A stretch of DNA of 18,113 nucleotides from Lachnospiraceae bacterium. Lineage in GTDB: Bacteria; Bacillota; Clostridia; Oscillospirales; Ruminococcaceae. This document shows, piece by piece, positions 1 through 4,740 of this stretch (position 1 is the stretch's first letter; every line of letters starts with the position of its first letter). The stretch covers positions 10,846 through 28,958 of the forward strand of contig JAMPFE010000028.1 of assembly GCA_023664705.1 (NCBI GenBank). Direction: 5' to 3'. The translations under genes were made by a program, and so were the position numbers. The notes beneath the pieces are model-generated. The model saw only the letters and a list, made by a program, of their open reading frames with translations. It was not told the origin of the DNA and ran no database searches.

Positions 1-126
1 TAGCCATAGCCAGAGCCATCGCCAGAGCCATCGCCATAGCCATAGCCAGAGCCATCGCCAGAGCCATCGCCATAGCCATAGCCAGAGCCATAGCCAGAGC
101 CATCGCCATAGCCATAGCCAGAGCCA
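1..126. repeat. Hexanucleotide-based tandem repeat
   Basis: Every second codon on the minus strand is GGC and the alternate codon is TAT, TCT or GAT, so the DNA is a tandem array of 6-bp units grouped into larger, imperfect blocks. All units are multiples of three, so slippage changes protein length but not frame. The array continues past the left end of the window. Confidence 0.9.
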
Positions 127-158
127 ACAGACAAGAATTTTGCAATTATCTCTTCCAT
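1..158 (-). CDS. Phage protein with Gly-Tyr/Ser/Asp repeat, N-terminus only (runs off window)
   Basis: Read on the minus strand from the ATG at 158-156, preceded by a GAGGGG ribosome site. After the leader MEEIIAKFLSV the chain becomes an unbroken alternation of Gly with Tyr, Ser or Asp to the window edge, where no stop has been reached. The frame is set by the leader and by the overlap of its start with the end of the DUF6948 gene (stop at 146-148). From memory, proteins of this build occur in Firmicutes phages, with a short leader, a variable-length Gly-rich tract and a conserved C-terminal domain of unknown function; that domain would lie left of the window. It is third in the leftward early operon. 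No function can be given. The hexamer-based DNA is likely to change length between relatives without losing the frame. Confidence 0.6.
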   Translation of the reverse strand, partial: MEEIIAKFLSVGSGYGYGDGSGYGSGYGYGDGSGDGSGYGYGDGSGDGSGYG

Positions 159-445
159 ATCTTTATCCCCTCAATTACGCTGCGGGCTTTATCGGTGGCG
201 GGAAGTATTTCAATGACATCGAAAAGCGCCAATGTTTCCACGGGCATTGTAAACTTGCAGTTTTCGGGAGCTGTCGAACCGTCTACAGAGATTTGAAAAT
301 CTGAAGCCGCGCCGTCCCAGTACCACAAGCGGCGAACGTCTTTCAAAATCACGGACTGCCCCTCGTGCTCCGCGACCGTTCCCGCGAAAACTCCCGCGCG
401 GTCGGAGCGTATAATGCAATACTTTCCTATAAAACTTGTTTTCAT
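146..445 (-). CDS. DUF6948-family phage protein
   Basis: A 99-aa protein that I recognise by its conserved core: DRAGVFAG (residues 15-22) followed by RRLWYWDGAAS (38-48) and then PENCKF and VIEI motifs, the pattern of the DUF6948 family found in phages and prophages. The function is unknown. The frame is open further upstream to 517, but the ATG at 445 is the better start: it has an AGGAAAGGTG ribosome site a few bases before it, and the upstream extension would be a Lys/Arg-rich tail not typical of the family. It lies 43 bp after the Cro-like gene in the leftward operon, and its stop overlaps the start of the Gly-rich repeat gene, so the three are probably co-transcribed from the operator-controlled promoter at 836-864. 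Confidence 0.75.
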   Translation of the reverse strand: MKTSFIGKYCIIRSDRAGVFAGTVAEHEGQSVILKDVRRLWYWDGAASDFQISVDGSTAPENCKFTMPVETLALFDVIEILPATDKARSVIEGIKIWKR

Positions 446-488
446 AATGATTTTCACCTTTCCTCGCTTTCGCGAAATAAGCTTTTTC

Positions 489-689
489 TTAACTCGCCAA
501 ATCTTCGGGAATACCAAGCGCCTTGCAGAGCTTTTTCGCCGCAGCTTCGCTGTAGCGGTGTCCCGTCATAAATCCCGCGACCGTGCTTCTCGCAAGCCCC
601 GACACATCTGCGAGCTGCTGATAAGTGATTATGCCCTTGATAGTCATCTGCTTTTTGATTTCGCCGCGCAAAAGTGTGTAATTCTCCAT
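489..689 (-). CDS. Small XRE-type helix-turn-helix regulator (Cro-like)
   Basis: A 66-aa DNA-binding protein consisting of little more than one HTH_3/XRE domain. The recognisable part is the segment YQQLADVSGLARSTVAG, with the second helix around TYQQLADVSG and the recognition helix around ARSTVAGFM, followed by a C-terminal helix ending KALGIPEDL. It starts at the ATG at 689 behind an AGGAGATGAT ribosome site. It is the first gene of the leftward operon and faces the larger CI-like repressor, so by position and size it is the likely Cro-type or early regulator of the phage switch. That role is inferred; the sequence itself only shows the fold. Confidence 0.75.
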   Translation of the reverse strand: MENYTLLRGEIKKQMTIKGIITYQQLADVSGLARSTVAGFMTGHRYSEAAAKKLCKALGIPEDLAS

Positions 690-726
690 TGTATCATCTC
701 CTTTTCAACAAAAGTTGCTAATACCG

Positions 727-755
727 TTGACAAATTCAAACAACTGTGATATAAT
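727..755 (+). promoter_or_regulatory. Sigma-A promoter, rightward, for the CI-like repressor
   Basis: TTGACA at 727-732, a 17-bp spacer and TATAAT at 750-755 form a perfect housekeeping promoter reading right. Transcription would begin near 762 and give a leader of about 160 nt before the repressor start at 922. Inverted repeats lie over the -10 box (CAACT at 741-745 with AGTTG at 758-762; TGTGA at 745-749 with TCACA at 763-767), possible regulator sites. Confidence 0.75.
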
Positions 756-835
756 ATAGTTGTCACACATAATACACCCTGTTTGAAAATAAACCGTCAA
801 ACGGCTTGCTTTGCTATGTTTTTAGTGACAATTAT

Positions 836-864
836 ATTATAACCTACAATTGTAGGTTTGTCAA
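836..864 (-). promoter_or_regulatory. Sigma-A promoter, leftward, for the early operon
   Basis: On the minus strand TTGACA (864-859), a 17-bp spacer and TATAAT (841-836) form a perfect promoter reading left towards the Cro-like, DUF6948 and Gly-rich genes. Its spacer is almost entirely the 18-bp palindrome at 841-858. Transcription would begin near 829, so it faces the rightward promoter at 727-755 and the two transcripts overlap. Confidence 0.75.
841..858. promoter_or_regulatory. Perfect 18-bp palindromic operator
   Basis: AACCTACAATTGTAGGTT is its own reverse complement and fills the spacer between the -35 and -10 boxes of the leftward promoter. A second partial copy (AAATTGTAGGTTT) lies at 878-890, next to the repressor gene. 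The position suits repression of the leftward early operon by the product of the neighbouring CI-like gene. Binding is inferred, not shown. Confidence 0.7.
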
Positions 865-921
865 GCGTTTTTTCTTGAAATTGTAGGTTTTTATGTTTTG
901 CACAAAAAGGAGAGGGAAATT

Positions 922-1380
922 ATGTACGATATAACTAAAGTTGCGGAAACAATAAAATCAACGGCAAAACAGAGGGGCTACACTATCAAGGCGTTGCTAG
1001 AGAAATGCAGTTTAGGCAAAGACACAATCAACACTATGAGCCGTCGCGGCTCTTGGATACAAGCCGACAGCCTTGCGAAAATTGCGGATTGCCTTGACGT
1101 GTCGGTGGACTATTTATTGGGTAGGGCTGACTATCCTCAATCGAAAACAATTGTTGAAAACACGCTAAACAGCAACCATACTACAGTCGGCGCGGTCGGT
1201 AATTCAAATAGCGTGACTGTAAATTCGGTGCCTCTTGACCCCGATTTCAAAATTGTGTATGACATCTATAACAGCCTGTCGAATGATATGCAAATTGTAA
1301 TGTTAAACGACATAATATATAATTATAGGGTTAAACCGTTTAAAGACGCTTTACGCGATGATAACAAAAACAAACATTAA
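922..1380 (+). CDS. CI-like XRE-family phage repressor
   Basis: A 152-aa transcriptional regulator. Residues 1-70 form an XRE helix-turn-helix domain (ITKVAETIKSTAKQRGYTI, then the recognition region SLGKDTINTMSR, ending in the family-typical LDVSVDYLLGR). A polar Asn/Thr/Val/Gly linker follows at about 75-105, and then an alpha-helical C-terminal part. There is no LexA/S24 peptidase domain and no ImmA-type protease nearby, so SOS-style self-cleavage is not indicated. The ATG at 922 has an AGGAGAGG ribosome site; a TTG at 898 would place that site inside the gene and is rejected. It sits opposite the Cro-like gene and next to the palindromic operator, so it is the most likely lysogeny repressor. 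The C-terminal part could serve in dimerisation. Confidence 0.75.
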   Translation: MYDITKVAETIKSTAKQRGYTIKALLEKCSLGKDTINTMSRRGSWIQADSLAKIADCLDVSVDYLLGRADYPQSKTIVENTLNSNHTTVGAVGNSNSVTVNSVPLDPDFKIVYDIYNSLSNDMQIVMLNDIIYNYRVKPFKDALRDDNKNKH

Positions 1381-1399
1381 CTTCCGCTAAAATAACGAA

Positions 1400-1417
1400 G
1401 CCGCCCCGAAGGGCGGC
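1400..1417 (+). terminator. GC-rich hairpin after the repressor gene
   Basis: A perfect 7-bp stem GCCGCCC/GGGCGGC with loop CGAA lies 19 bp after the repressor stop. No T tract follows, so it would at most be a weak terminator or an mRNA 3' stabiliser; the real terminator is at 1537-1568. Confidence 0.4.
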
Positions 1418-1431
1418 GAAAAGAACTTGTT

Positions 1432-1530
1432 ATGATGTTTGATTGGGTCACATTCTCTACCTATCTTTATCAATACGGAACGCTTTTTGCCGCCCTTTTG
1501 GGGCTTGGTTTGTCGATAAGACAAACATAA
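1432..1530 (+). CDS. Possible 32-aa small hydrophobic peptide
   Basis: A short frame beginning with two ATG codons (1432, 1435) encodes a 32-aa peptide with an aromatic N-terminal half (FDWVTFSTYLYQYG), a hydrophobic stretch TLFAALLGLGLSI and a basic end RQT. It fills the space between the repressor hairpin and a strong terminator, so it would be the last gene of the repressor transcript. The shape (one membrane-spanning helix plus a charged tail) resembles Firmicutes type I toxins and holin-like toxins, but no specific family is recognised. There is only a weak GAAAAGAA before it and no clear antisense promoter was seen. It could also be plain spacer that happens to be open. Confidence 0.35.
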   Translation: MMFDWVTFSTYLYQYGTLFAALLGLGLSIRQT

Positions 1531-1536
1531 AATTAC

Positions 1537-1568
1537 AAGGGCACTGCCAAACGGCAGCGCCCTTTTTT
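1537..1568 (+). terminator. Strong intrinsic terminator
   Basis: AAGGGC-A-CTGCC, loop AAAC, GGCAG-C-GCCCTT followed by a run of T forms a long GC-rich stem with a U tail reading rightwards. It ends the repressor transcript and marks the left edge of the accessory-looking segment. Confidence 0.85.
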
Positions 1569-1571
1569 ATA

Positions 1572-1778
1572 CTATCTCATTCGACTTTGTGAACCGTTGA
1601 AGAGCCGCGCGATTTTCAGGTGCACAAGCTCTTCGACTTTCGCGCACAGCCGCCCGACTTTACGACTTTTCGCCGCGCGGAGCTCGTGCGCTCTTTGCAG
1701 CGATGTGTGGGCGGCGGTTTGCCGCCCGACTTTCGCGGATTCATCCGAAGTACTCATCAAATGCGCTGTATAAGTCAT
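1572..1778 (-). CDS. Weak ORF, unrecognised basic protein
   Basis: A leftward frame of 68 codons (or 61 if it starts at the ATG at 1757) lies downstream of the GNAT gene in the same direction. It encodes a Lys/Arg/Ala-rich chain with a predicted helical middle (ESAKVGRQTAAHTSLQRA and VGRLCAKVEELVHLKIARL). I do not recognise a family. Neither possible start has a convincing ribosome site. The DNA contains a strong hairpin (GGGCGGC/GCCGCCC at 1709-1727) and several CGACTTT copies, so it may be a degenerate gene end or non-coding. It is kept because nothing else explains the stretch. Confidence 0.3.
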   Translation of the reverse strand: MTYTAHLMSTSDESAKVGRQTAAHTSLQRAHELRAAKSRKVGRLCAKVEELVHLKIARLFNGSQSRMR

Positions 1779-1829
1779 CTATGAGCTTTTCGGGGGCTTC
1801 GAGCCGTCCGCCCAGGGGGCCAAGCGCCC

Positions 1830-2162
1830 TTAGACCCTATACACTCCGTATCCCTGGTCTATGTATCCCGCTTCGTATCCGTCCCAGATATCGCCCAGAC
1901 GTGCGTACAGCCGCCGCGCGCCCTCGTTGTCCGGAGCGAGTACCAGCCCGCCGAACTCCGCGGATACTGTGCGGAGCACCTCCGTGCCTATGCCGCGATT
2001 TTGGAAGCGCGCATATATGGATATGCAGTCGCAGTACGTGAAGCTGTCATCGATCATCAGGTCGATATATCCGACGGTCTCACCGTCTGCCCGTATCTCC
2101 CGCGTCTCTGCCGTGTACGTGTCTTCCTGTGTCGTGCCTGTCTTTATCATCTCTACTGTCAT
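1830..2162 (-). CDS. Small GNAT-family N-acetyltransferase
   Basis: A 110-aa protein with the acetyl-CoA-binding signature of GNAT enzymes: QNRGIG at residues 54-59 (the R/Q-x-x-G-x-G/A loop after beta-4) and DNEGARRLYARLG at 78-90 (motif B, the typical late helix). It is shorter than the usual 140-180 aa and consists mainly of the core, so the substrate cannot be guessed. It starts at the ATG at 2162 with a perfect AGGAGGT ribosome site. A near-perfect leftward promoter with a palindromic operator lies 56 bp upstream. It is divergent from the gene at 2473 and shares its type of operator, so both are probably controlled by the same regulator, which is not in the window. It is likely an accessory (cargo) gene rather than a morphogenesis gene. 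Confidence 0.7.
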   Translation of the reverse strand: MTVEMIKTGTTQEDTYTAETREIRADGETVGYIDLMIDDSFTYCDCISIYARFQNRGIGTEVLRTVSAEFGGLVLAPDNEGARRLYARLGDIWDGYEAGYIDQGYGVYRV

Positions 2163-2217
2163 GGTGTGTACCTCCTGTGTCTGGGGGGCTTGCGCCCCGC
2201 TTTTCTTTTCTGTTTCT

Positions 2218-2246
2218 ATTATATCATACTTTCAAAAGTATGTCAA
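2218..2246 (-). promoter_or_regulatory. Leftward promoter with palindromic operator (GNAT gene)
   Basis: On the minus strand TTGACA (2246-2241), 17 bp and TATAAT (2223-2218). The spacer is filled by the inverted repeat CATACTTT-N2-AAAGTATG (2225-2242), so a bound regulator would cover the promoter. Confidence 0.75.
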
Positions 2247-2299
2247 GGGGTTTTTGAAAAATTTTTTGAGTTTGTATACTTGCACAAAAAATCAGCAGC

Positions 2300-2315
2300 G
2301 TACTTGTACAAGTAT
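2300..2315. promoter_or_regulatory. Middle copy of the ATACT-N6-AGTAT operator
   Basis: GTACTTGTACAAGTAT matches the inverted-repeat pattern of the operators at 2226-2241 and 2361-2376; its inner 14 bp (TACTTGTACAAGTA) are a perfect palindrome. It lies between the two divergent promoters, outside both. Confidence 0.6.
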
Positions 2316-2355
2316 ACAAAAAGTGCCGATTGGGCGGATTTTTTTCAAAAGCCCC

Positions 2356-2384
2356 TTGACATACTCGCAAGAGTATGATATACT
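2356..2384 (+). promoter_or_regulatory. Rightward promoter with palindromic operator (gene at 2473)
   Basis: TTGACA (2356-2361), 17 bp and TATACT (2379-2384). The spacer carries ATACT-CGCAAG-AGTAT (2361-2376). About 40 bp around it are a near mirror copy of the GNAT promoter on the other strand (shared CAAAA-CCCCTTGACATACT...AGTATGATATA). Confidence 0.75.
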
Positions 2385-2472
2385 ATAGATACAGGGCGGG
2401 ACACCGCACACATCACCCGGGCGCGGATACAGTACGCAAAGCCCCCACGCGGGGCGGAAAGATGAGGACGCT

Positions 2473-2850
2473 ATGACTACCAGAGAAGAGAGACATGCAA
2501 GGGAGGCAAAGATCGCGGCAGCAGCCTCCGAGTGGGCGGAGAAGCTCGCAGCCGCAAAGCCGAGGTTCGAGGGCTCGGAAAAGCAGATCGCGTGGGCTAG
2601 CGATATATACGACCGTGTCGCCCCGCTTGTGGCGCAGGGTATCGCAGAGGACAGCGTACGCGACGAGAAAAATCGCATAGTGCAGTATCTCGATGGCTTA
2701 TGTACTCAGATCAGCGCTCGCACGTCGGCGCACTGGTGGATAAGCTACCGCGAGGCTTTTCGCGGCGATGGGGCGGAGCTGGCTTGCCGCTTTACGGAGC
2801 GCGTAAGCGGAGCGTGGGAGCGAGCCCTCGCCGCTACCGCAAGGGCGTAG
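2473..2850 (+). CDS. Hypothetical mobile-element-type protein (EGSEKQIAWA motif)
   Basis: A 125-aa protein with a charged helical N-terminus (EERHAREAKIAAAASEWAEKL), the segment EGSEKQIAWASDIYD (residues 33-47) and a later AHWWI (86-90). The combination of a G/S-x-x-KQ-x-x-WA segment with a W-W-I segment about 45 residues on is one I have seen in small proteins of Clostridia plasmids and integrative elements. The function is not known to me. The ATG at 2473 follows a GATGAGG ribosome site. It is driven by the operator-controlled promoter at 2356-2384 and ends just before a terminator, so it is a single-gene unit divergent from the GNAT gene. Confidence 0.55.
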   Translation: MTTREERHAREAKIAAAASEWAEKLAAAKPRFEGSEKQIAWASDIYDRVAPLVAQGIAEDSVRDEKNRIVQYLDGLCTQISARTSAHWWISYREAFRGDGAELACRFTERVSGAWERALAATARA

Positions 2851-2877
2851 CGGACGCCCGTGATAGCTGCGCACGAC

Positions 2878-2901
2878 AAAAGCCCCTTTTTAGGGGCTTT
2901 T
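2878..2901 (+). terminator. Intrinsic terminator after the gene at 2473
   Basis: AAAAGCCCC, loop TTTTTA, GGGGCTTTT, then CTTTT. The stem is symmetrical in A/T flanks, so it could work in both directions. Confidence 0.8.
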
Positions 2902-3043
2902 CTTTTACCCAAATGCCCCCCATTTTGTGCACTAAACCGCTTTATCAGAATAAAGCCTATTAATTCCCAGGCGTTTGTAGGTTTTAGCGGTTTAAAGCAT
3001 TTACACCTTTCACGCGCGCGCGTGTCCGCGTACGCCCGCGCGC

Positions 3044-3074
3044 CCCCCTATAGGTACGGTAAACCTATAGGGGG
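3044..3074. repeat. 12-bp perfect inverted repeat
   Basis: CCCCCTATAGGT (3044-3055) and ACCTATAGGGGG (3063-3074) are exact reverse complements separated by 7 bases (ACGGTAA). Each arm also contains the palindrome CCTATAGG. There is no U tract, so it is not a standard terminator. Confidence 0.8.
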
Positions 3075-3150
3075 ATATTATATATTTTTCTTTTTTCTTT
3101 TGGTTCTTTTCTTTTTTCTTTTTCGTGTGCTTCTCCTCTCTGCGCAGCTC

Positions 3151-3179
3151 TTGACAAATCGCATCGAGTGTGGTATAAT
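3151..3179 (+). promoter_or_regulatory. Sigma-A promoter for the probable small terminase gene
   Basis: TTGACA (3151-3156), 17-bp spacer, TATAAT (3174-3179): a perfect match, 86 bp before the ATG at 3266. A T run follows the -10 box. Confidence 0.8.
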
Positions 3180-3265
3180 TTTTTTACAATTTGTATTTAC
3201 TTACTTAACTTAAAAAATTTTTATTACCCCGCGTAAATTTTTTGTTTGAAAGTGAAGTGCACACC

Positions 3266-4045
3266 ATGCCCAAAGGCTACCCAAAAAATCCGCGCCCCTT
3301 GACTATCGCCGAAGCCGCCGTAAAATCCGCGCCCCTGCAGCGCGATAGCACCAGCACCGATAGCGGGAGCGCCGCCGATATATCCCCCGCGAGCGTTCCC
3401 GCGCCCACGCCGCGCCCCGATCTACTCACCGCCGTCGATATATCCGCCCCGTCGCTTCCCGCCGCCGCAGAAGCCGAGCAAATCGCGGGGACGACAGCCT
3501 ATGCCGCAAAGCGTCTCGGCGACCTCTCCCGCCAAGAGATACACGCAAAGACGCTCCGCGTAAAGCAAATCGCCCGACAGCGCGGCTATAGGCTCGACGC
3601 GCTGATACACGACCCCGCGCAGCTTCAGGCAGCACTCGACGACTTCGATGTGACTTGCTTTGACCTCGGGCTCTTTCCCCTGCAGCACCTGCTGTCCGTC
3701 TGGCTTACTACCACCGCCGCCCAGCTGCAAGCGCTCACATCAGTCGCCCACGTCTCCGAAGCCGGACAGATACTCGCAGCACACGCCGACTACTGCGTCT
3801 CGGTCGTGTCGGCTGTCGCTATACAGTCGGACAAGCCCCCGGTTTTTAGTATCTACTACCTAAAGACCGCATACAGTCTTTTCGATGAAAAAAATAGCGG
3901 ACAAAACTATGCGAGTTTGTCCGTTTTCTCGGGCAGCGTCACGCAGCACATACACGTCGACGCGGCGGACATCTCGAAAAAAACGGCGCTTTTCGCGGAG
4001 ATAGAGGCGGCAGCGGACGACAAGGGCGGCAGCCCCGAAGATTAA
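3266..4045 (+). CDS. Probable terminase small subunit (TerS-like)
   Basis: A 259-aa protein. It opens with MPKGYPKNPRP, has a low-complexity Ala/Pro/Ser/Asp stretch (about 20-75), a basic helix (KTLRVKQIARQRG, 95-107) and then CFDLGLFPLQHLLSVWL (131-147), Cys177, and PPVFSIYYLKTAYSLFDEKN (191-210), ending in an acidic tail. The late pattern (a 'low-turnover helix', then an aromatic-hydrophobic segment meaning no homologue needed, then F/Y-x-LK-x-x-Y-x-x-x-D-x-x) resembles phage small terminase subunits, and the gene is the one preceding the large terminase. The assignment is an inference from layout and weak pattern. It differs from its neighbours: very GC-rich codon use, its own perfect promoter and a 695-bp gap to the large subunit. 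The ATG at 3266 is preferred to a TTG at 3242. Confidence 0.45.
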   Translation: MPKGYPKNPRPLTIAEAAVKSAPLQRDSTSTDSGSAADISPASVPAPTPRPDLLTAVDISAPSLPAAAEAEQIAGTTAYAAKRLGDLSRQEIHAKTLRVKQIARQRGYRLDALIHDPAQLQAALDDFDVTCFDLGLFPLQHLLSVWLTTTAAQLQALTSVAHVSEAGQILAAHADYCVSVVSAVAIQSDKPPVFSIYYLKTAYSLFDEKNSGQNYASLSVFSGSVTQHIHVDAADISKKTALFAEIEAAADDKGGSPED

Positions 4046-4077
4046 AAGCCGCCAGGCACACCACAAGATATAGTGGG

Positions 4078-4107
4078 TCCCCGTCATTTCGGCGGGGAAA
4101 ATTTTTT
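4078..4107 (+). terminator. Possible terminator after the TerS-like gene
   Basis: TCCCCG (4078-4083) pairs with CGGGGA (4093-4098) around a 9-base loop, followed by AAA and six T. The A spacer before the T run makes it weaker than a standard terminator. Confidence 0.5.
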
Positions 4108-4544
4108 GTTATCCCGCGCTAACTCCGAGAAAACGGCGGCGTAAAGCCAAATGTGGTATTTTGCTCTATTTCGTCAAATTCTTATTTTACGCAATTCAGC
4201 GAGGTGAAGCGCGACGCGATGTTCGCGGGGAAAATCGCGGGACACTCCGCGCCGCCCACCCCCCTACCCCACTATACAGCGGACGCCCCCTGGGGGACAA
4301 AGAGCCCCCTACCCACGTGAAAAACACAAAAGGGGCTACCCCTTTGCTTGTGAATAGCTCTATTTTGAACGAAAACGGGTCAAATTTGCGTTTTTGCGGG
4401 TTAGTGGTATAACTTCCCTGCCGAGGGCAAAAGATTGAAATTTGGGGCAATTCCGTTTAAAATTGGGGCATATGCCGAAAACTGCGGCAAATCAGCCTTG
4501 CCCCGCTTGAAATTTCAAGCTAAATCACCTTATAACCTAACAAT

Positions 4545-4664
4545 TTGTTGAAAACCTGTTGAAAAGTGAAATATTTGTTGAAATCTCGGTTGAAAACCTC
4601 TAATTTTTGTTGAAAACTACCCGATTTTGTTGAAAAGTGCAAATTTACGCAAACAATTTTCAAC
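4545..4664 (+). repeat. Helix-phased GTTGAAA(A) repeat array
   Basis: Six direct copies of a (T/C/G)(T/G)GTTGAAA(A) element begin at about 4545, 4556, 4575, 4587, 4607 and 4627 (the fourth starts CGGTTGAAAAC, the third ends GAAAT), and one inverted copy (TTTTCAAC) lies at 4657-4664. Cumulative offsets 0, 11, 30, 42, 62 and 82 are close to whole turns of B-DNA, so the copies and their A-tracts lie on one face of the helix just upstream of the TerL promoter. Confidence 0.7.
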
Positions 4665-4667
4665 ATC

Positions 4668-4696
4668 TTGACAAATTATATAACAAATCGTATAAT
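4668..4696 (+). promoter_or_regulatory. Sigma-A promoter for the terminase/late operon
   Basis: TTGACA (4668-4673), 17-bp spacer, TATAAT (4691-4696), 44 bp before the TerL start. It lies directly downstream of the phased GTTGAAAA repeats and shares TTGACAAAT with the promoters at 727, 3151 and 11571. Confidence 0.8.
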
Positions 4697-4740
4697 TAAG
4701 TTATGAGTTAAATATTACGCTTTGTATACGGTGACAAAAA

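Larger units (their letters stand above)
2902..3265. other. Non-coding block with palindromes and polypyrimidine tract
   Basis: No convincing gene lies between the terminator at 2901 and the start at 3266. The block holds, in order: the perfect alternating purine-pyrimidine palindrome CACGCGCGCGCGTG (3011-3024); a 12-bp inverted repeat (3044-3055 and 3063-3074); a mostly T/C tract at about 3085-3143; and a perfect promoter at 3151-3179. The density of unusual DNA suggests a regulatory, replication or packaging site, but no known class is recognised. Confidence 0.5.
4046..4740. other. 695-bp non-coding region between TerS-like and TerL genes
   Basis: No ORF here has a convincing protein or ribosome site. 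The region holds a hairpin with a T run (4078-4107), C-rich runs (4255-4270, 4304-4314), a hairpin AAAGGGG-CTA-CCCCTTT (4329-4345), two TTGGGGCA copies 21 bp apart (4442, 4463) with an inverted TTGCCCC at 4498, the perfect palindrome GCTTGAAATTTCAAGC (4505-4520), phased GTTGAAAA repeats (4545-4664) and the TerL promoter (4668-4696). Its place beside the terminase genes makes a packaging (cos/pac) or regulatory role worth testing. Confidence 0.6.

Noticed and set aside
1..126. Repeat array as a CRISPR
   Set aside because: The units are 6 bp with no spacers, and the frame continues from a good start codon as a Gly-rich protein.
898..921. TTG start upstream of the CI-like repressor
   Set aside because: It would put the AGGAGAGG ribosome site inside the coding region; the ATG at 922 is correctly spaced from it.
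1758..1850. Peptide frame APEKLIDDLYSAFDEYFG on the minus strand after the GNAT gene
   Set aside because: It looks protein-like but an in-frame TAG lies just upstream and there is no start codon or ribosome site; perhaps a gene remnant, not supportable as a gene.
4255..4270. G-quadruplex on the minus strand
   Set aside because: The G runs are broken up into only three clear tracts with short loops; possible but not strong enough to list as a feature.
4161..4450. ORFs of about 83 aa on both strands in the TerS-TerL gap
   Set aside because: No ribosome sites, Pro/Arg-rich low-quality translations from C-rich DNA, and they cross hairpins; taken as non-coding.
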